Source: Siniperca chuatsi
Lineage: Eukaryota > Chordata > Actinopteri > Centrarchiformes > Sinipercidae
Length of the DNA stretch: 64,000 nt
NCBI RefSeq assembly: GCF_020085105.1
Contig: NC_058063.1
Location: 7,777,422-7,841,421 of the forward strand
Direction: 5' to 3'
Positions 13,452 through 26,600 of this stretch are shown piece after piece. The notes beneath the pieces were generated by a model. It did no database searches and was not told the DNA's origin. It saw nothing but the letters and a program-made list of their open reading frames with translations. The position numbers were made by a program, and so were the translations under genes. Position 1 is the first letter of the stretch. Every line of letters begins with the position of its first letter.

Positions 13452-15027
13452 CGTGCGTGTGTGTGTGTGTCCTTTACCTGGTAGGCTGAGCTGATCAGTA
13501 AACAGGCCCAGGAGAAGTTTGACTTGAATGGGAACTTGGTCCAGGGGACGGGGCTCAGAGGGCCTCCAGGAGAACAGCGCAGCTTTGCCTCAGGACTGGT
13601 GTACTCCCTCAACCTGCTGCAGGCCACTCTGCATAAATATGAACAGTAAGCACTGCAGCTTCATCACTAATGTGTCAGAAATAGAATCGGGTGTTATTAT
13701 CAGAGAATTTTGAAGAATTGTGTCTAGGCTGCTGGCAGTAAAAGCAGAATTATTGTTTTTTACAAATAAAAAAGAATTAGATTTCTCTGGAATAATTATA
13801 ATCAGCTGTGATATTGTAAACCTAATTCAGTAACACAATTGGTCTTGTCTGTTCTTTTCCCTCTTCCCTGCTCTGGTTCTAGGGCTCTGAATACCTGCAG
13901 CGTGGAGGTTTTTAAGCGCATGGGTACGCTCTACTCTGAAATGAGCTTCCATGAGCGCTCTCTGGATTATTTCATCGACCTGCTGCATAAAGATCAGCTA
14001 GATGAGACTGTTCAGGTGGAACCTCTGACTAAAGCCATTAAGTACTATCAGGTAACAAAAGAATGTGGTTCATCTGACTTGTAAACACACAGGCTCAATC
14101 ACACTTATGGATTCACAGTGTACCATAAAGGAAAAGAGTCCAATCTTCCAATGTGCATTTAAAACTGTTATGTAATGGTTTTAAATGAGTCTCTCAGCCT
14201 GTTGAACTTCATGTTGTACAACATATTGTAAAAATATATAGTAAACAACTATGTTTATGTATGTACATCCCCACATGTATATGGGTGAAATGGACATTTA
14301 AACACAGACAACTTGTCATTTTGTTTGAATATAATCTTTTCTTAAACGTAACATTTCTCACTTGTTTTGTCTTCCAGCAACTGCACAGTGTCCATCTGGC
14401 AGATCACACTGAAGACTGCACAGTGCAGCTGGCTGACCACATTAAGGTACTTCGACAGTGCAATTTCCTTTTAATTACAAAGCTTTAGACCGTTTCACTC
14501 CTAGTACAGAGCTAACAGAATGCTGCATTCTTTGCTTCTACAAATAGTAGCAGATTCATTTCCATGTGGTTATCAAGGTCAAAATCGAGGAGAAATTCCA
14601 ACAATGTGATTGTTTAAAAAGACTATGACTCTTTTAATTGAAACACTTTTTAGATGAACACTTTAAGATGAAAGAAATAGTATCCCTATGAGGAATTAAG
14701 GGAAGCAAAGTAAAACATAAATGAGAATATAGCAGTAGGGTTTTCTGACTTCACTAATCTCATCCTCTCACCACCAGTTTACCCAGAGTGCCCTGGACTG
14801 CATGGGAGTGGAGGTAGCTCGTCTGAGGGCGTTCCTGGCAGCAGGTCAGGAGAGCTCTGGCTTCGCTGTCCTTCTAAAGGACCTGGACACTTCCTGTTCT
14901 GATATCAGACAGTTCTGTAAGAAGATCCGCCGTCGCATGCCCGGAACAGACGTAGTTGGAGTACCTGCTGCTCTCAATTTTGAACCACAGGTATGGAATA
15001 CAGAAATAAACATAATATAGACAAGGT

Positions 15028-15072
<45 letters not shown>

Positions 15073-18007
15073 AATGGCTACATGAACGTGGGTTTGACAA
15101 GAGCAACTTGGAAGTTTTCTTTTTGTCATTAATGTTTATCCTCGGTATGATTTATTAACCCACTAAGGCACACACAAAAATGATTGGTCTACAGTATATA
15201 TTTGAGTGACATGTTGTGTCTCGTCTGGGAGGTGGCAGAGACGCTGACGGAGTGCAGGCGCCAGCAGACCCGTGTGGTGGCTGTGCTGCAGGAGGTGGCT
15301 GCCGCTGGAGCTCAGATGGTCGCTCCACTGGCAGAACAGGAGGGCCTCAATGCTCTCAAACTGGAGGATATCGCCTGCAAGGCTGTGGAGCAGGTAGTTT
15401 AACTGTGAATAATCATGTACCATTTGCGCGATACTCTTTACACATAAACAATGAGCCATTTATCACTGACAATTTTAGTTTCAGGTCTTTTTTTTTAGTT
15501 TAAACTGAGAATCCATAGTCACAGATGGATCTCACAAGCATCTGTTGTAATTTGGCTAGTGGTTGGGGAATATTCTATCAAGAATTCAAGTACATCAAGG
15601 TTGTCAGAAGTATACTGGACTAAAGTAGAAACAATAGATATAGTAGACAATAAGCATTTCCAAATACTGTCTGATTTATGTTGAACTTAAGTTTTAAAAA
15701 CACTATGTCCTGTGTTCTTAGTATTGTAAGTATTGTTGTTTAGGGACAAGTAGACATAGGTGGTTGGTTTTAGCAGCTGCGTTATTTTGTCTAAATCTAC
15801 ACTCTTTTCTCCAAGGTGTATGGCTCTCATGGCCTGAACGGCCCAGAGTGTCTGCGTCAGTCCTGCAGCTCTGTCATCATTACCATGAACAAGATGGCCA
15901 CGGCCATGCAGGAAGGGGAGTATGATGCTGACAAACCACAGGGAAAGGTATTTGTGTGCCTTAACGTTTTCACATTAATCGCATTGAAATCAGACATTGA
16001 AATCCAAGCATATGTCTGTCATTTGTCACCTCCAATTCTTACTATTTGATTATGTCCCCCACGTCCTCAGACTCCTCCAGTGGAGATAAGAGCATCCACT
16101 GTCAGGGCAGAGATGACTGACGCTGAGGGTCTAGGAGTTAAACTAGAAGACAGAGAGACGGTCATCAAGGAGCTCAAAAAGTCCCTCAAGATCAAGGTGA
16201 CACACTTAAGCAAACACCGCCAACAAAAATCACTTAACCTTTCTCTGTGAAGTGAATGTTCTATATACGTCTGCCACTTTTAAAATGAAAAGAATCAGAA
16301 CAGGAATGCTAAACTGACTTAATGTACCTGTACCTCTCTTTCCCAGGGTGAGGAGCTGAGTGAGGCCAACGTCCGTCTGAGCCTGCTGGAGAAAAAGCTG
16401 GACACCTCCACTAAAGACGCAGATGAACGAGTGGAGAAGATTCAGACAAAACTGGACGAGAACCTCGCCCTGCTGAAGAAGAAAGAAAAGTAAGAACGAT
16501 AAAGAAGCAAACAGAAGAAATGACCACATTTCAACATTGGAGGCAGATTTCACGTCCTTTTCTTTTTTTTTTTAAATCTTTCTCTGACCTGCCCTTCTTC
16601 TTTCTTGTGCTGATTATTTTCCTGCTCGCTCACCTTCCTCTCTCCTCATCTCCAGGGAGTTTGAGGAGACGATGGATGCTCTGCAGGCTGATATTGACCA
16701 GCTGGAGGCGGAGAAAGCAGAGCTGAAACAACGCATTAATAACCAATCGAAGATGACCATCGAAGGCCTGAGAGGCCCACCTGCCACCGGAATTGCCTCC
16801 ATTGTTCAGGGATCTGCAGGAGGTGAATTACTGTGTGGTTATGGTCAGATTGAAATGTTGTCATTTTATGTTTGGGAAAATTGTGTTCCTAAATTTTGGG
16901 CAAAAAGACACACCACTGTCTAAGGAGAAGCACTCACCATTCTCTCTCCAGCAGGTCTGCCTCCATCCCTGGCAGGACCAGTACAGGTGGTGGACTCCCC
17001 TCTCCTCAGGCAGCAGGTTGAAGCCCAGAGACTGGGCATTAAACACCTCAAGAATGAAAACAACAGACTTAAGGTACACTGGTGTTGGTTTTATTATATT
17101 GTATCACTATGCTAGCTCTCTAAACCCTGGTAATATTGACCTAGAGTATATTTTACCAACAGGCGGAGAAAATAAGAGCCCAGCTGGCCTCCCTGCCTCC
17201 ACTCTGCCCTCCCAAACTGCCACAAGTGTCCAAAGAAAGCTCCACGCCACCGGATGGACTAAACACAGGCATCTATCGCAGGACTGACCAACTGCTGGCA
17301 ACCCTGCTCAAGCTGAGTGCAGAGGTTAAAGTGGTGGACGTCACCGGGAAGACAGCAGGTGTGTGTTTGTGTGTCTCAGTTTCTAGACTGTCCTCTTCTC
17401 CGTCTGTGTGTGTGCACGTGCTTATTGCTGTTCTCAGCTGAGGGAACTGGTTAATTTCCTGTCTTTTCTCTTCCAGTTAGTGCCAGTGCCCAGCTGCTGG
17501 AGCAGACAGCTCGACTGCAGAACCTCAGTAATGCTCTGGACAAACTCAAGGTGACAATTTCAGAATCATGTCTAATCTCCCTACCATGTGAATAAGCTGA
17601 CAGCAATACAAAACCAAAGATTTGGACATTTTTCTGTTTCAGGGAGAAGTAGCTGAACATGTAGTCTCATATCAGCCTGGAGCAAAGGCTTCCTCTGACT
17701 TCGCCACCTTCCCAGTCTCCTCCTTTGTTAAGGTAAAACCATACAGTATACACACACACACACCATCAGTTCCAAGTTTGATCTTTTCTAGTCAGAAGAT
17801 TACATGATCAAGAAATGGCACATTTACCTATGTAAAATTATCACATGTACACATTTGGTTGTTTCCTAGGCCAAGGAAGAGAAGCAGGGAGGAACAGTGT
17901 TTGTAGGTCGTGTTGCCATTCCATGCACCCGCGGACAGGAACAAGTCCACCGTCTCGTCCTATCACAGCAACAGCTGCAGCAAGTGCACCGCCTCCTCAT
18001 GGCTTAA
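5281..18007 (+). CDS. dctn1: Dynactin subunit 1 (p150-Glued), complete
   Basis: This is the large dynactin subunit. It links cytoplasmic dynein to microtubules and cargo. Coding exons: 5281-5316, 6327-6392, 6502-6696, 7166-7247, 7372-7403, 7855-7875, 8497-8520, 9344-9430, 9875-10027, 10748-10945, 11178-11382, 11509-11587, 11753-11912, 12156-12260, 12586-12777, 12902-13018, 13111-13263, 13485-13645, 13883-14051, 14378-14446, 14778-14990, 15232-15393, 15816-15947, 16071-16196, 16347-16489, 16656-16822, 16952-17073, 17163-17358, 17477-17550, 17643-17732, 17870-18007. All phases match, giving about 1,288 residues (human about 1,278). Order: CAP-Gly (residues 35-99, GKNDG at 73-77), Ser/basic linker, coiled coil CC1, a central globular region, coiled coil CC2, and a conserved C-terminal segment after SDFATFP. 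The start ATG (5281) opens [12 protein letters not shown], like the mammalian N-terminus. Fish may carry a/b paralogues; I cannot say which this is. Confidence 0.95.
6502..6696 (+). other. dctn1: dctn1 CAP-Gly exon
   Basis: One 195-bp phase-0 exon holds nearly the whole CAP-Gly fold, the domain that binds the EEY/F tails of tubulin and of EB1/CLIP-170. The GKNDG groove motif and the Trp after SGK are intact, so microtubule-tip binding is expected to be retained. Confidence 0.93.
7855..8520 (+). other. dctn1: dctn1 micro-exons of the basic linker
   Basis: Two tiny in-frame exons, 7855-7875 (21 bp, TLVNVKK) and 8497-8520 (24 bp, SSTRRSAK), follow the CAP-Gly region. They sit where mammalian DCTN1 has small alternatively spliced exons coding a basic stretch that tunes microtubule affinity. 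Both are multiples of three, so either can be skipped without a frameshift. The next exon (9344) has two usable donors, after 9394 and after 9430, both in frame. Confidence 0.8.
8403..8457. repeat. GT/GC dinucleotide repeat
   Basis: An alternating purine-pyrimidine tract in the dctn1 intron, just upstream of the 24-bp micro-exon. Confidence 0.85.
13384..13470. repeat. Long (GT)n microsatellite next to a dctn1 splice acceptor
   Basis: About 85 bp of GT with some GTGC units ends about 15 bp before the acceptor of the exon at 13485. It therefore occupies the position where the polypyrimidine tract and branch region normally lie. Confidence 0.9.
15029..15066. repeat. (CA)n microsatellite
   Basis: Simple CA repeat in the dctn1 intron, just downstream of the exon ending at 14990. 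Confidence 0.9.
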
Positions 18008-18437
18008 GACAGCGTGCCATTGGCTCACAGCCATGATTGACAGCACATCAAGAAAAGTTTCATTTCTTTATTCTCATTTGATTCCACTTCAACATTCTCC
18101 TCTATTTATCCCTTTTGCTTTTCACTACTCTCAGGAAATTGTATTCAATGTTTGCAAAGTTAAGACTAGCACTAATAACATTGAGGCACAGTAGTGTCTT
18201 TATATTGATGTCAAACTGATTGGTGTTTGAAAATTTTGAAGTCCAAATGAATTTGACTCCTGAATGTCACATTACTAAGGTGTCATGTTTTCATCACTCA
18301 AACAGTTTTTATGCATCAGTTTTACCTGCTCTTTGTGGAAAAGGGGAAAGCTAGGAACAAGTTATTTTTACTCTACTTGCACCTATTGATAGTTTCTTTT
18401 CCCCCTTTGTATCTTTTGTATTTGTAGTCATTCAGAC

Positions 18438-18443
18438 AATAAA
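18438..18443 (+). other. dctn1: dctn1 polyadenylation signal
   Basis: AATAAA lies 431 bp after the dctn1 stop codon and is the first canonical signal downstream, giving a 3' UTR of about 450 bp. Between it and the transposon at 19,032 there is only AT-rich DNA and a CA repeat at 18,750-18,774. Confidence 0.7.
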
Positions 18444-19031
18444 GGCAAGCAATTCACTGCAAAGCAAGAAACATCTTTATTAATGTGTCAGTCAATTTTG
18501 ATTTATGAAATGTTTTGCCTCCATGTCGGCATCTCTTGAGAGAAATGAGCTGCTCCAAAGTTTACAGTCCAATATGAAGCTCCACTGCCAGTTCACAAGT
18601 CTAAATCAAGAGTCTAGATGTTTTTGTTATGGGGAACTGCATGTGTGCACTTTTGGGTATCTCATTACTATTAACTTTAGTTTGTTTGATGCGGATAAGA
18701 CTGCCTACATTCAAGTGACAGACTACAATGATCTTGTTGAAAAATCTGCGCGCGCGCACACACACACACACACTACATGCTAACTCTATATAGTCATGCC
18801 AAAGTACTCACTTGTAGCCGTTATGGACTCCATTTTATGGACTCAAAAGAAGTTATTCCCTCCAACATCAGTAACCTTAGCTTGATATAGTAATGTTGGG
18901 AACAAGGCCTGTAAAGTTCCATACCCAAAGCTGTTATAGCAGCGGGTTAAGTGAATGCTATTAAAATGTAGCAGTGTGTTGTTACTGGTTTAGGCAAAAC
19001 AGTTTCTCAAACACTTCTCTGGTTGCATATA

Positions 19032-20120
19032 CAGTGGGTACGGAAAGTATTCAGACCCCTTTAAATTTTCCACTCTGTTTCATTGCATCCATTTGCTAAA
19101 TTCTCATTAATGTACACTCAGCACCCCATCTTGACAGAAAAAAAACAATGTAGAAATTTTTACAAATTTATTAAAGAAAAACTGAAATATCACATGGTCA
19201 TAAGTATTCAGACCCTTTGCTGTGACACTCATTTAACTCACATGCTGTCAGTTTCTTCTGATCCTCCTTGAGATGGTTCTACTTCTTCATTGGAGTCCAG
19301 CTGTGTTTAATTAAACTGATTGGACTTGATTAGGAAAGGCACACACCTGTCTATATAAAGACCTTACAGCTCACAGTGCATGTCAGAGCAAATGAGAATC
19401 ATGAGGTCGAAGGAACTGCCCAAGGAGCTCTGAGACAGAATTGTGGCAAGGCACGGATCTGGCCAAGGTTATAAAAGAATTTCTGCAGCACTCAAGGTTC
19501 CTAAGAGCACAGTGGCCTCCATAATCCTTAAATGGAAGAAGTTTGGGATGACCAGAACTCTTCCTAGACCCCCAGCCAAACTGAGCAATCGTGGGAGAAG
19601 AGCCTTGGTGAGAGAGGTAAAGAAGAACCCAAAGATCACTGTGGCTGAACTCCAGAGATGCAGTAGGGAGATGGGAGAAAGTTCCAGAAAGTCATCACTG
19701 CAGCTCTCCACCAGTCGGGCTTTAGTGGCCCGACGGAAGCCTCTCCTCAGTGCAAGACATGAAATCCCGCATAGAGTTTGCCAAAAAACACATGAAGGAC
19801 TCCCAGACTATGAGAAATAAGATCCTCTGGTCTGATGAGACCAAGATTGAACTTTTTGGCGTTAATTCTAAGTGGTTTGTGTGGAGGAAACCAGGCACTG
19901 TTCAACACCTGCCCAAAACAATCCCAACAGTGAAACATGGTGGTGGCAGCATCATCATGCTATGGGGGTGTTTTTCAGCTGCAGGGACAGGACGACTGGT
20001 TGCAATTGAAGGAAATTAATTACATTAATGAGAAATAAAAACTTTTTGATTTTAGCAAATGGCTGCAATGAAACAGAGTGGAAAAATTTAGAGGGGTCTG
20101 AATACTTTCTGTACCCACTG
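19032..20120 (+). mobile_element. Tc1-like DNA transposon, internally deleted
   Basis: Inverted ends starting CAGTGGGTAC match across the element, and TA target duplications flank it at 19030-19031 and 20121-20122. The left side also has the second, inner repeat around 19,160-19,220 (IR/DR arrangement). The right inner repeat is missing because a deletion removed the last part of the transposase and most of the right subterminal region. The element lies between the converging 3' ends of dctn1 and pced1a. Confidence 0.95.
19401..20019 (+). pseudogene. Tc1 transposase remnant
   Basis: The frame starts at ATG 19401 and shows the paired-type helix-turn-helix region (GQGYKRISAALKVPKSTVAS) and the WSDETK motif carrying the first catalytic Asp of the DD34E triad. 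It cannot make an active enzyme. There is a stop at codon 11 (19431), small indels shift the frame between about 19,680 and 19,760, and the deletion after about 20,015 removes the second Asp and the Glu. Confidence 0.9.
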
Positions 20121-20262
20121 TATCATGTGGAAATAAGTGTTTTATGCCAAGGAAACAATCTTTATACCATACTTGATCAGTGTGGAACGTGAAGTGACAT
20201 CAGAATAGTTATTAATTTAGAACTAAAATGACTAAACAGCCCTCTTAAATCTTAGCATCAAC

Positions 20263-20268
20263 TTTATT
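20263..20268 (-). other. pced1a: pced1a polyadenylation signal
   Basis: AATAAA read on the minus strand, 338 bp past the pced1a stop codon. Confidence 0.65.
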
Positions 20269-20605
20269 AGAACAAAGTACCTGACATTTTAAGGACTGAA
20301 TTTAAAAAAAAATTTCTGAAATGAAATATATTTAAAATCTATTTTTGGTGCCAAAGAACAAACTCAATTTGAAAATTCAAAACAACTAAAAGAGTACAAT
20401 ACAAGAAAATAGACCAATATGTGTACGTCTGAGGACATTCATCGAATTAAAATCTGCGTGAACTAAGCAGGTTGGGGATTAATGCTTCCTCCTCGTTACA
20501 AACCTGTTGTATAGTTGTGATAGAACAAAGAGGACTGTTGTGAAACAATGTACTGGAGTAGATAACACAATAAGTAGAATATGACCACGTCTGGCAGCTA
20601 CCGCC

Positions 20606-23600
20606 TCAGTAGTAGCGGCCATGATGGGCGTATTGACTGGGTCTGTGATGGGTGTATGGAGCATAGTGGTGTCTGGTGTATCGGCTCCTCATCACGTACT
20701 GATGATGGTGCTCGTTGTAGGGCTTAAAGTGGTGGGGAGGCCTGTGGTGGAAACCTGCAGAACATACAGGACATGTTAAATAGGTTCTAGAGCAGATATT
20801 GCAGCTCGAAGACACTTTCAATAACTAGATCAGAAGACACACATAACTTGGTCTTTAAAACAAAATATTTCCAATGCAGTGCAGAGTGAAATCTGACTTG
20901 GGTGGTCTGCTTGAATGGCAACACGTTCATTTTTTTTTTTGCCCACAATAAACAAGAAGAGCACTTATCTGCGAGTGTGGGTGATCTGTTTGTCTAATTG
21001 AAGGAACATACATTATCTCCAATCTGTTTGGTCACTGCCACATTTATATCAGCATACCAACATATTCACACTTACTATTTTTAGCCTGTCCATGTTTATG
21101 TTGATGTCTGTGGACTGGCTGGTGAGGCTGTGGCAGGAGGGCAGGTCTGTAAGCTCCAGCGGCCTCATGGTGATGAGTCTTTGGCTGCAGGTTGTTCGTC
21201 TCGAAGTTCAAGTAGCCAGAAGGGAGGGAATCACTGAAGAACTCCTCCCTGTAGCCGTTGTAATTTCCCTTTGATGAGTGTCGTTCTGTGAAAGGGATAC
21301 AGGAGAGGGAGGTGGGGATGGCAAAAAAAACAAACACTTTCTCCAGTAAAAAACACAGTAAGTCTGTGTGGCTGCTATGTTCCTGTCTTTTAAAATTGAT
21401 TGAGATAGCTGAAAAATGTTTTGCAAACACACGGCATTATACAATATGCTGGAATACTTAATGTGACATCATTAGTTTGACTGGAGGCACTCTCTACTCG
21501 ACACACTCCTGAAAAGCATGACATGCAGCAGCAAACACACAAGAACTGAGAAATGCTTCAGTTTACACTAACATGGTTGTCATTCTCAAGACTGACTCTG
21601 CAGATTTTCAGAAAGCCTCATTTATGTTCTAATAGTACATTCTATTTAATTTTAAACTACCTTAAATCCCAAAATAAACAAAAATGGAGACCAAAGCTAA
21701 CATTCAATGGGAAATCTCAAATATCTTGACACTGGGCATTATACTGATATACAGCATTTACTGTCCACCATTGTAATTTTAACATGGATTTTTTAAAATA
21801 TTGTGAAGACAGATAAACATCTGTGATTTAGTGCTACAAAGCTATGATTAATATCTCAACCCCCAAGTGATGGGATGCCATCTGAAAGTGACCGTTCCTG
21901 TAGATGGACAGCCATCCTGCTGGACGTGACAAACCCAAACACGTCCTGATGTTCAGTGCATTAATCTTGGAAGGTCATGTGGTTATTGTGATTTATTTTA
22001 CCCTTCCCCTTTGTTAATTCATCAATAGAAATAATCCTAATCATCATCATCATCATCATCATCAGGGGCCTGTACCTCAAAGCAAGTTCAACCTTCCCAG
22101 AATATCTTTACGTTATCTGGCTTCACTAACAACCACAGTCACGCCAAGCGGTCACACAATGCTGGTTATCATCTCAGTAAGCCGACCCAGGTTTTCCCCA
22201 ATCCAGTTATGAGTGCGTTCACATAAAAAGGGGCAGTGTTTGCAGCACATGACCAATCGCAAACATGGACAAGTCTACTGGCAGCAGAGCGGCATACTTT
22301 ACAAATGAAGAGCAAATGATAATATTAGACAAATACGAAGAAGTTAAACACTTAATCCAGCTGAAAGCAACACAACTGCAGCTGCCAAATGGAGGAAGGA
22401 CAGCTGGCAAAAAAAAAACCAAAAAAAAAACCCCAGAACGCTGGACTGTGTGAATGCATAAATTTATCGGCTTATAATATCACTGCCCATTATTAGGACA
22501 CGAGATCTGACTATAATTACATTTATAATAAAGCTTTTGTATAGCACTTATCAAAACCAGCGTTACAAAGTACTTTACACATAAAACACAGTGAATAAAC
22601 AGGCAGGCATAGGGACTGAAACTTAACAGTGGATGATTAAAAACCATGAATAAAACACCAAGGATGAAATGTAAAGACAATGTAGAGGTATTCTTATGGC
22701 GTGTATGATCATTTTAGCCTTATTCTTTGAGCTGCAACCCAGTGTAAAATGGACTTGGGCGCAAATAAAAGAAATATAAAAATTCAAAAAGGTAAGTAGG
22801 CTTATTTTTATAGCTTATAACTACAACAAGTACAAGGCTTTAGTGCTTCAGTTAGTCTCTGTTGTAGGATGATATCAGTATACCAAAGCACAAAAAAGGT
22901 TTTATCTGAACATTCTTGCCCTCCTAAGAGACCCTCTCACGATTTTTTTATTTTTTTTTTATTCCGAACACTGAGATCCACAGGATCTTCTATGAATGGT
23001 GATGCCATTTTCCAAGAGAATTGATTGGTCAGTAGCCTATAAATGCAGTGCTTTTATACGCAGTGATCTCTAATCTCCAACATAGCCTGCTCCGGAGCAG
23101 GTTAGGTGTTCAGCATAAGTTACCATGGCGAGAAGAAGTGAACCACTGTCGTAACCCTGAAAACACAGGGTTAAACCTGAAGTTACCTCGCTAACCCCAA
23201 ATCCTGCTTCGTAGTACAGGCCAGTGATGTCTTACCTGCAGGTTTAGTAGCATTTCCATAGGCTGGCTGCTGATCAGTAACCTCAGTATGCTCTAAAAAG
23301 AACAAACTCATATCAACCTAATTTCATCACATAAATTCCTTAAAAAAAAAAAAAAAGAGAAAAAAAAGAAAAGAAAAACATTTAGTAACAAAGGCTAATT
23401 CTAGTCGAATGGCTAAGAGCTACCATCAAAATCACATCATTTTTATATTTTTTTCCAGTGAAAATGAAATACAAAAATGACTCGCAATATAATTTTATTT
23501 GCATATCGTTCAGCCCTAATCTGAAGTGTTCTGGAAACACATTATGGAAAAACACCACCAAATTGCAGTATGCCTAAGCCACAAGTCCTGTCTTACAGTG

Positions 23601-26600
23601 GGAGTGTGTATTTTACTATGTGTGCAGTCGTCGTCCTCACCAACAGCAGTCAGTGGGCAGGGCATGACGACACCCCAGGCCTGTGCAGTGTGCTGTAACA
23701 GCAGAGAGGTTATCCTGCGGTGGGCAAGGGCGTTCCAGTGGACTCCGTCCTTCGTACGATGGTGCAGGGAGAAGCGGAACTGGAAGTGGAGGTCCAACAC
23801 ATCCATTCTGTAGGCGTCAGCCAGAGTTCCGCTGTAGAAGTTGGCTTCAATCACATCGTAGCGCAGGTGGGGAGCCTTGTGCTCAATCTGAGGTGAAGGA
23901 CGGAGAGAGGACAAAGAGTTAAGGCTGGAAGAGCAGCAGTAGTCTGGAGAAAATGCAGAGAAATAAGCCTCTTGCCCTCCTCCAGACAAAGTGTGGAAAG
24001 AAATAATGAAAATATACTATATAACCAAATATAACCAAACTGCATTTACATATTACTATGGTCTTTACAAGCTAAGGCATTTCTTCAGTTTTAGTGATGC
24101 AACCCACTTTAGTGACTAGTTTGCACTCAAATCAATTCAAATCACACAAATCTCTCGCCGTCTGTATGTTGTCAACATATTAAATAAAAATTGTTATTGT
24201 TAATGTTATTGCGTGCGTTCTTCTAACGGAGTCTTGAATGGATGAATTTGTCTGTTGAATTTCTGGTGTTACAAAGCCTGGTGAAGACAGTTTGTCCACC
24301 TCTTGTCCTTTCAGCTTCTTACTAGCTGTGCTGCTGACAGGACAGCTGGATCTGAGGACAGTGACACGGCTACTGAGGTTGGAGTCGATGTGGATTGAAT
24401 GAATGTACGCCTCAGTAGTGGTAATACACTCCACTGAGGTCTCACGTAATGTGAATTCCCAGTGAGAGGGTGTAAGAGGAGATATATTTCATGACAGATT
24501 GTGCGCCAGTTTGACTCAACAAGACCCAATTTCCATGTCTAGTTATGATGCAGATGGTTGGTGATGACGTACCTCCGGCACCAGGAAACCACCTGTGATT
24601 CTCTCTCCTAAGGGCATGGTGACGTTCCATACGACCAGGGTTTCCTCAAGCAGAATCCCCCTCAGCTCATCAAAGAACTTATGTAGGTTCTCCTTGTAGT
24701 CATCAACCCAACTGGAATAGTATCTACAGAACCCAACACAGATGTGAAGGTCAAGTTCACTATACACAAACTAATCTAATCAAAAGAGCTTCAGTGACAC
24801 CTTACACCAGGGAACAGGTAAGGCAAACAGCTTCAGGTGCTTATTGTGGTTCAGGCAAACTTGATACATTCAAGCTGAGCAGTGCTTTGTCCTCTGCCAC
24901 TGCTGTCTCACACACACACACACCACTATGGACCAAATCTGATCACTTAAATGTGGGCGTGACTTAGCAGGCATAGAGTCTGTTGGAAAAGCACAGCTGT
25001 TTGGAGCAGGATACTAGCAGCTATATGGTTATAGACAACTGTTCACTTCCACCCACACCTCCGTCAGCCTCGCTGTTAGATCAAGAGGCGGGGATGAGGG
25101 AGAAATGACTAAATCAGATCTCAACCATGCCCTTTTTGGAAATGTAAACAAAATTTTTGCCAATCCAAAACACATACCTCCGGCCCATGAACTTGCTCAG
25201 CTATCTCACCACCCACGGCAAAGGTTTTAAATGATGGGAGGAGTTAGCTGGTTGAACCAAGTCACATTTGATTAGATACATTTATGTATTCGTCTCCAAG
25301 TGCAGGATGAATCTTCAAAAATAATGTCTTGCAGGAAGAGAAAGAGGGATTTTTATATACACCAAAAGATAGCAACTAACCAAGACAGCAAATTATTGTT
25401 TTGTTTTTTTAAATTTCACTGTGTCTCTAATATATGATTTGTATGAACCTCTACTGACAAACAGCTGGAAATGATATGAACAGGTCTTGAGCACAGGTCT
25501 CACCCCTAACCCCTCTCACCACCTTAAATTACAGTACATTGGCCACTTAATGATCAAGTCAGATTTTTACATTAACAACAGATCAGCTAGATAATTAGTA
25601 CTGCTAGTACTATTAATAGTTACTCCACCTATCCACCTTGAAATATCCCAAACGCAGGAGTTGACAATGACCACATCTGGTTTCAAGCCGTGGCGGAAGT
25701 CTTCTAGGATGCTCTGCATGTAGCGAGAGTAGATGCGCGTCACAAAGTAGAAGCGGACCAGGTGGTGAGCAGACTGAAACTGCCGAACCTCCCGGTACTC
25801 CGTTCCATTGCTCATTTGGCCTAGACAACCCCCTTCCACCAGGCAGTCCTGTTCAAAGCTCATCTCACCCTGAAGGAGAAAGATATGAGAGAGTGAGGAC
25901 AACAGGAGCACATGGGGATGGAGACAGGAGCTACCTACGGGGGAAAGAGAACTTTTTTTTTTTTTTTAAATATAGTTTGTCCTGAGACCCACTGAAAATG
26001 GTCTAATGATGAAAAAATGTCAAAAGTTCAAGTGGAGCAATGTTGCTACATTGAACTTTGAGATCACAGCTTATAATAATAATAACATTTAACAAGAATA
26101 TGGAATTCCTTCCCCTGTTTCAGTATGTAAACCTGGTAAATGTTAGCCTTCTATACAGCACTTGCCTTGCTCTTGAGTTGTCTTAAATTGAGATATTTCT
26201 CCTTCTGCAACAGCAGAACAAGGTCCTTGTACACGGACCGCTGAACTGAGGATGAGATACAGAGAGTATCAGAAGTGGCAGTGTAAAAAGCTGACCCATG
26301 CTCTCAACCAAGAAATCCAATTTAGGGGGCTTACATATTTCTCCTGACTGTTTTAGAACATACTTTCTAACATACATTCTATTTCAAAAGATTATTTGAA
26401 AACGAGAGGGTGAATTCAAGTGGCTACTCACTGGAGTCTCCCAGCACCACAATGAACTTGTTATGGAGCAGCTGGCTGGCCTGCTGGTGGCTCACACACT
26501 TCAGTATCTCCTTCTGTTAATACAAAGCCAAACATTTGTGTTGTTTAACTGAGACACTGTGAAGGTCAGAGGTCCATTTACCCACGACATAAGATGGTTG

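Larger units (their letters stand above)
22067..23222 (+). mobile_element. PIF/Harbinger-type transposon remnant in a pced1a intron
   Basis: The ends are inverted repeats starting GGCCTGTAC, with matching AAGCA..GTT/GAT blocks further in. This end sequence is familiar from abundant fish Harbinger-like elements. The element is about 1.15 kb, too short for an autonomous copy, and keeps only the start of the Myb/SANT-like gene. No clear target-site duplication is seen. An (ATC)n repeat abuts the left end. Confidence 0.7.

Noticed and set aside
13253-13627. 124-codon minus-strand frame across dctn1
   Set aside because: Shadow of a dctn1 exon plus the GT microsatellite (Thr-His repeats).
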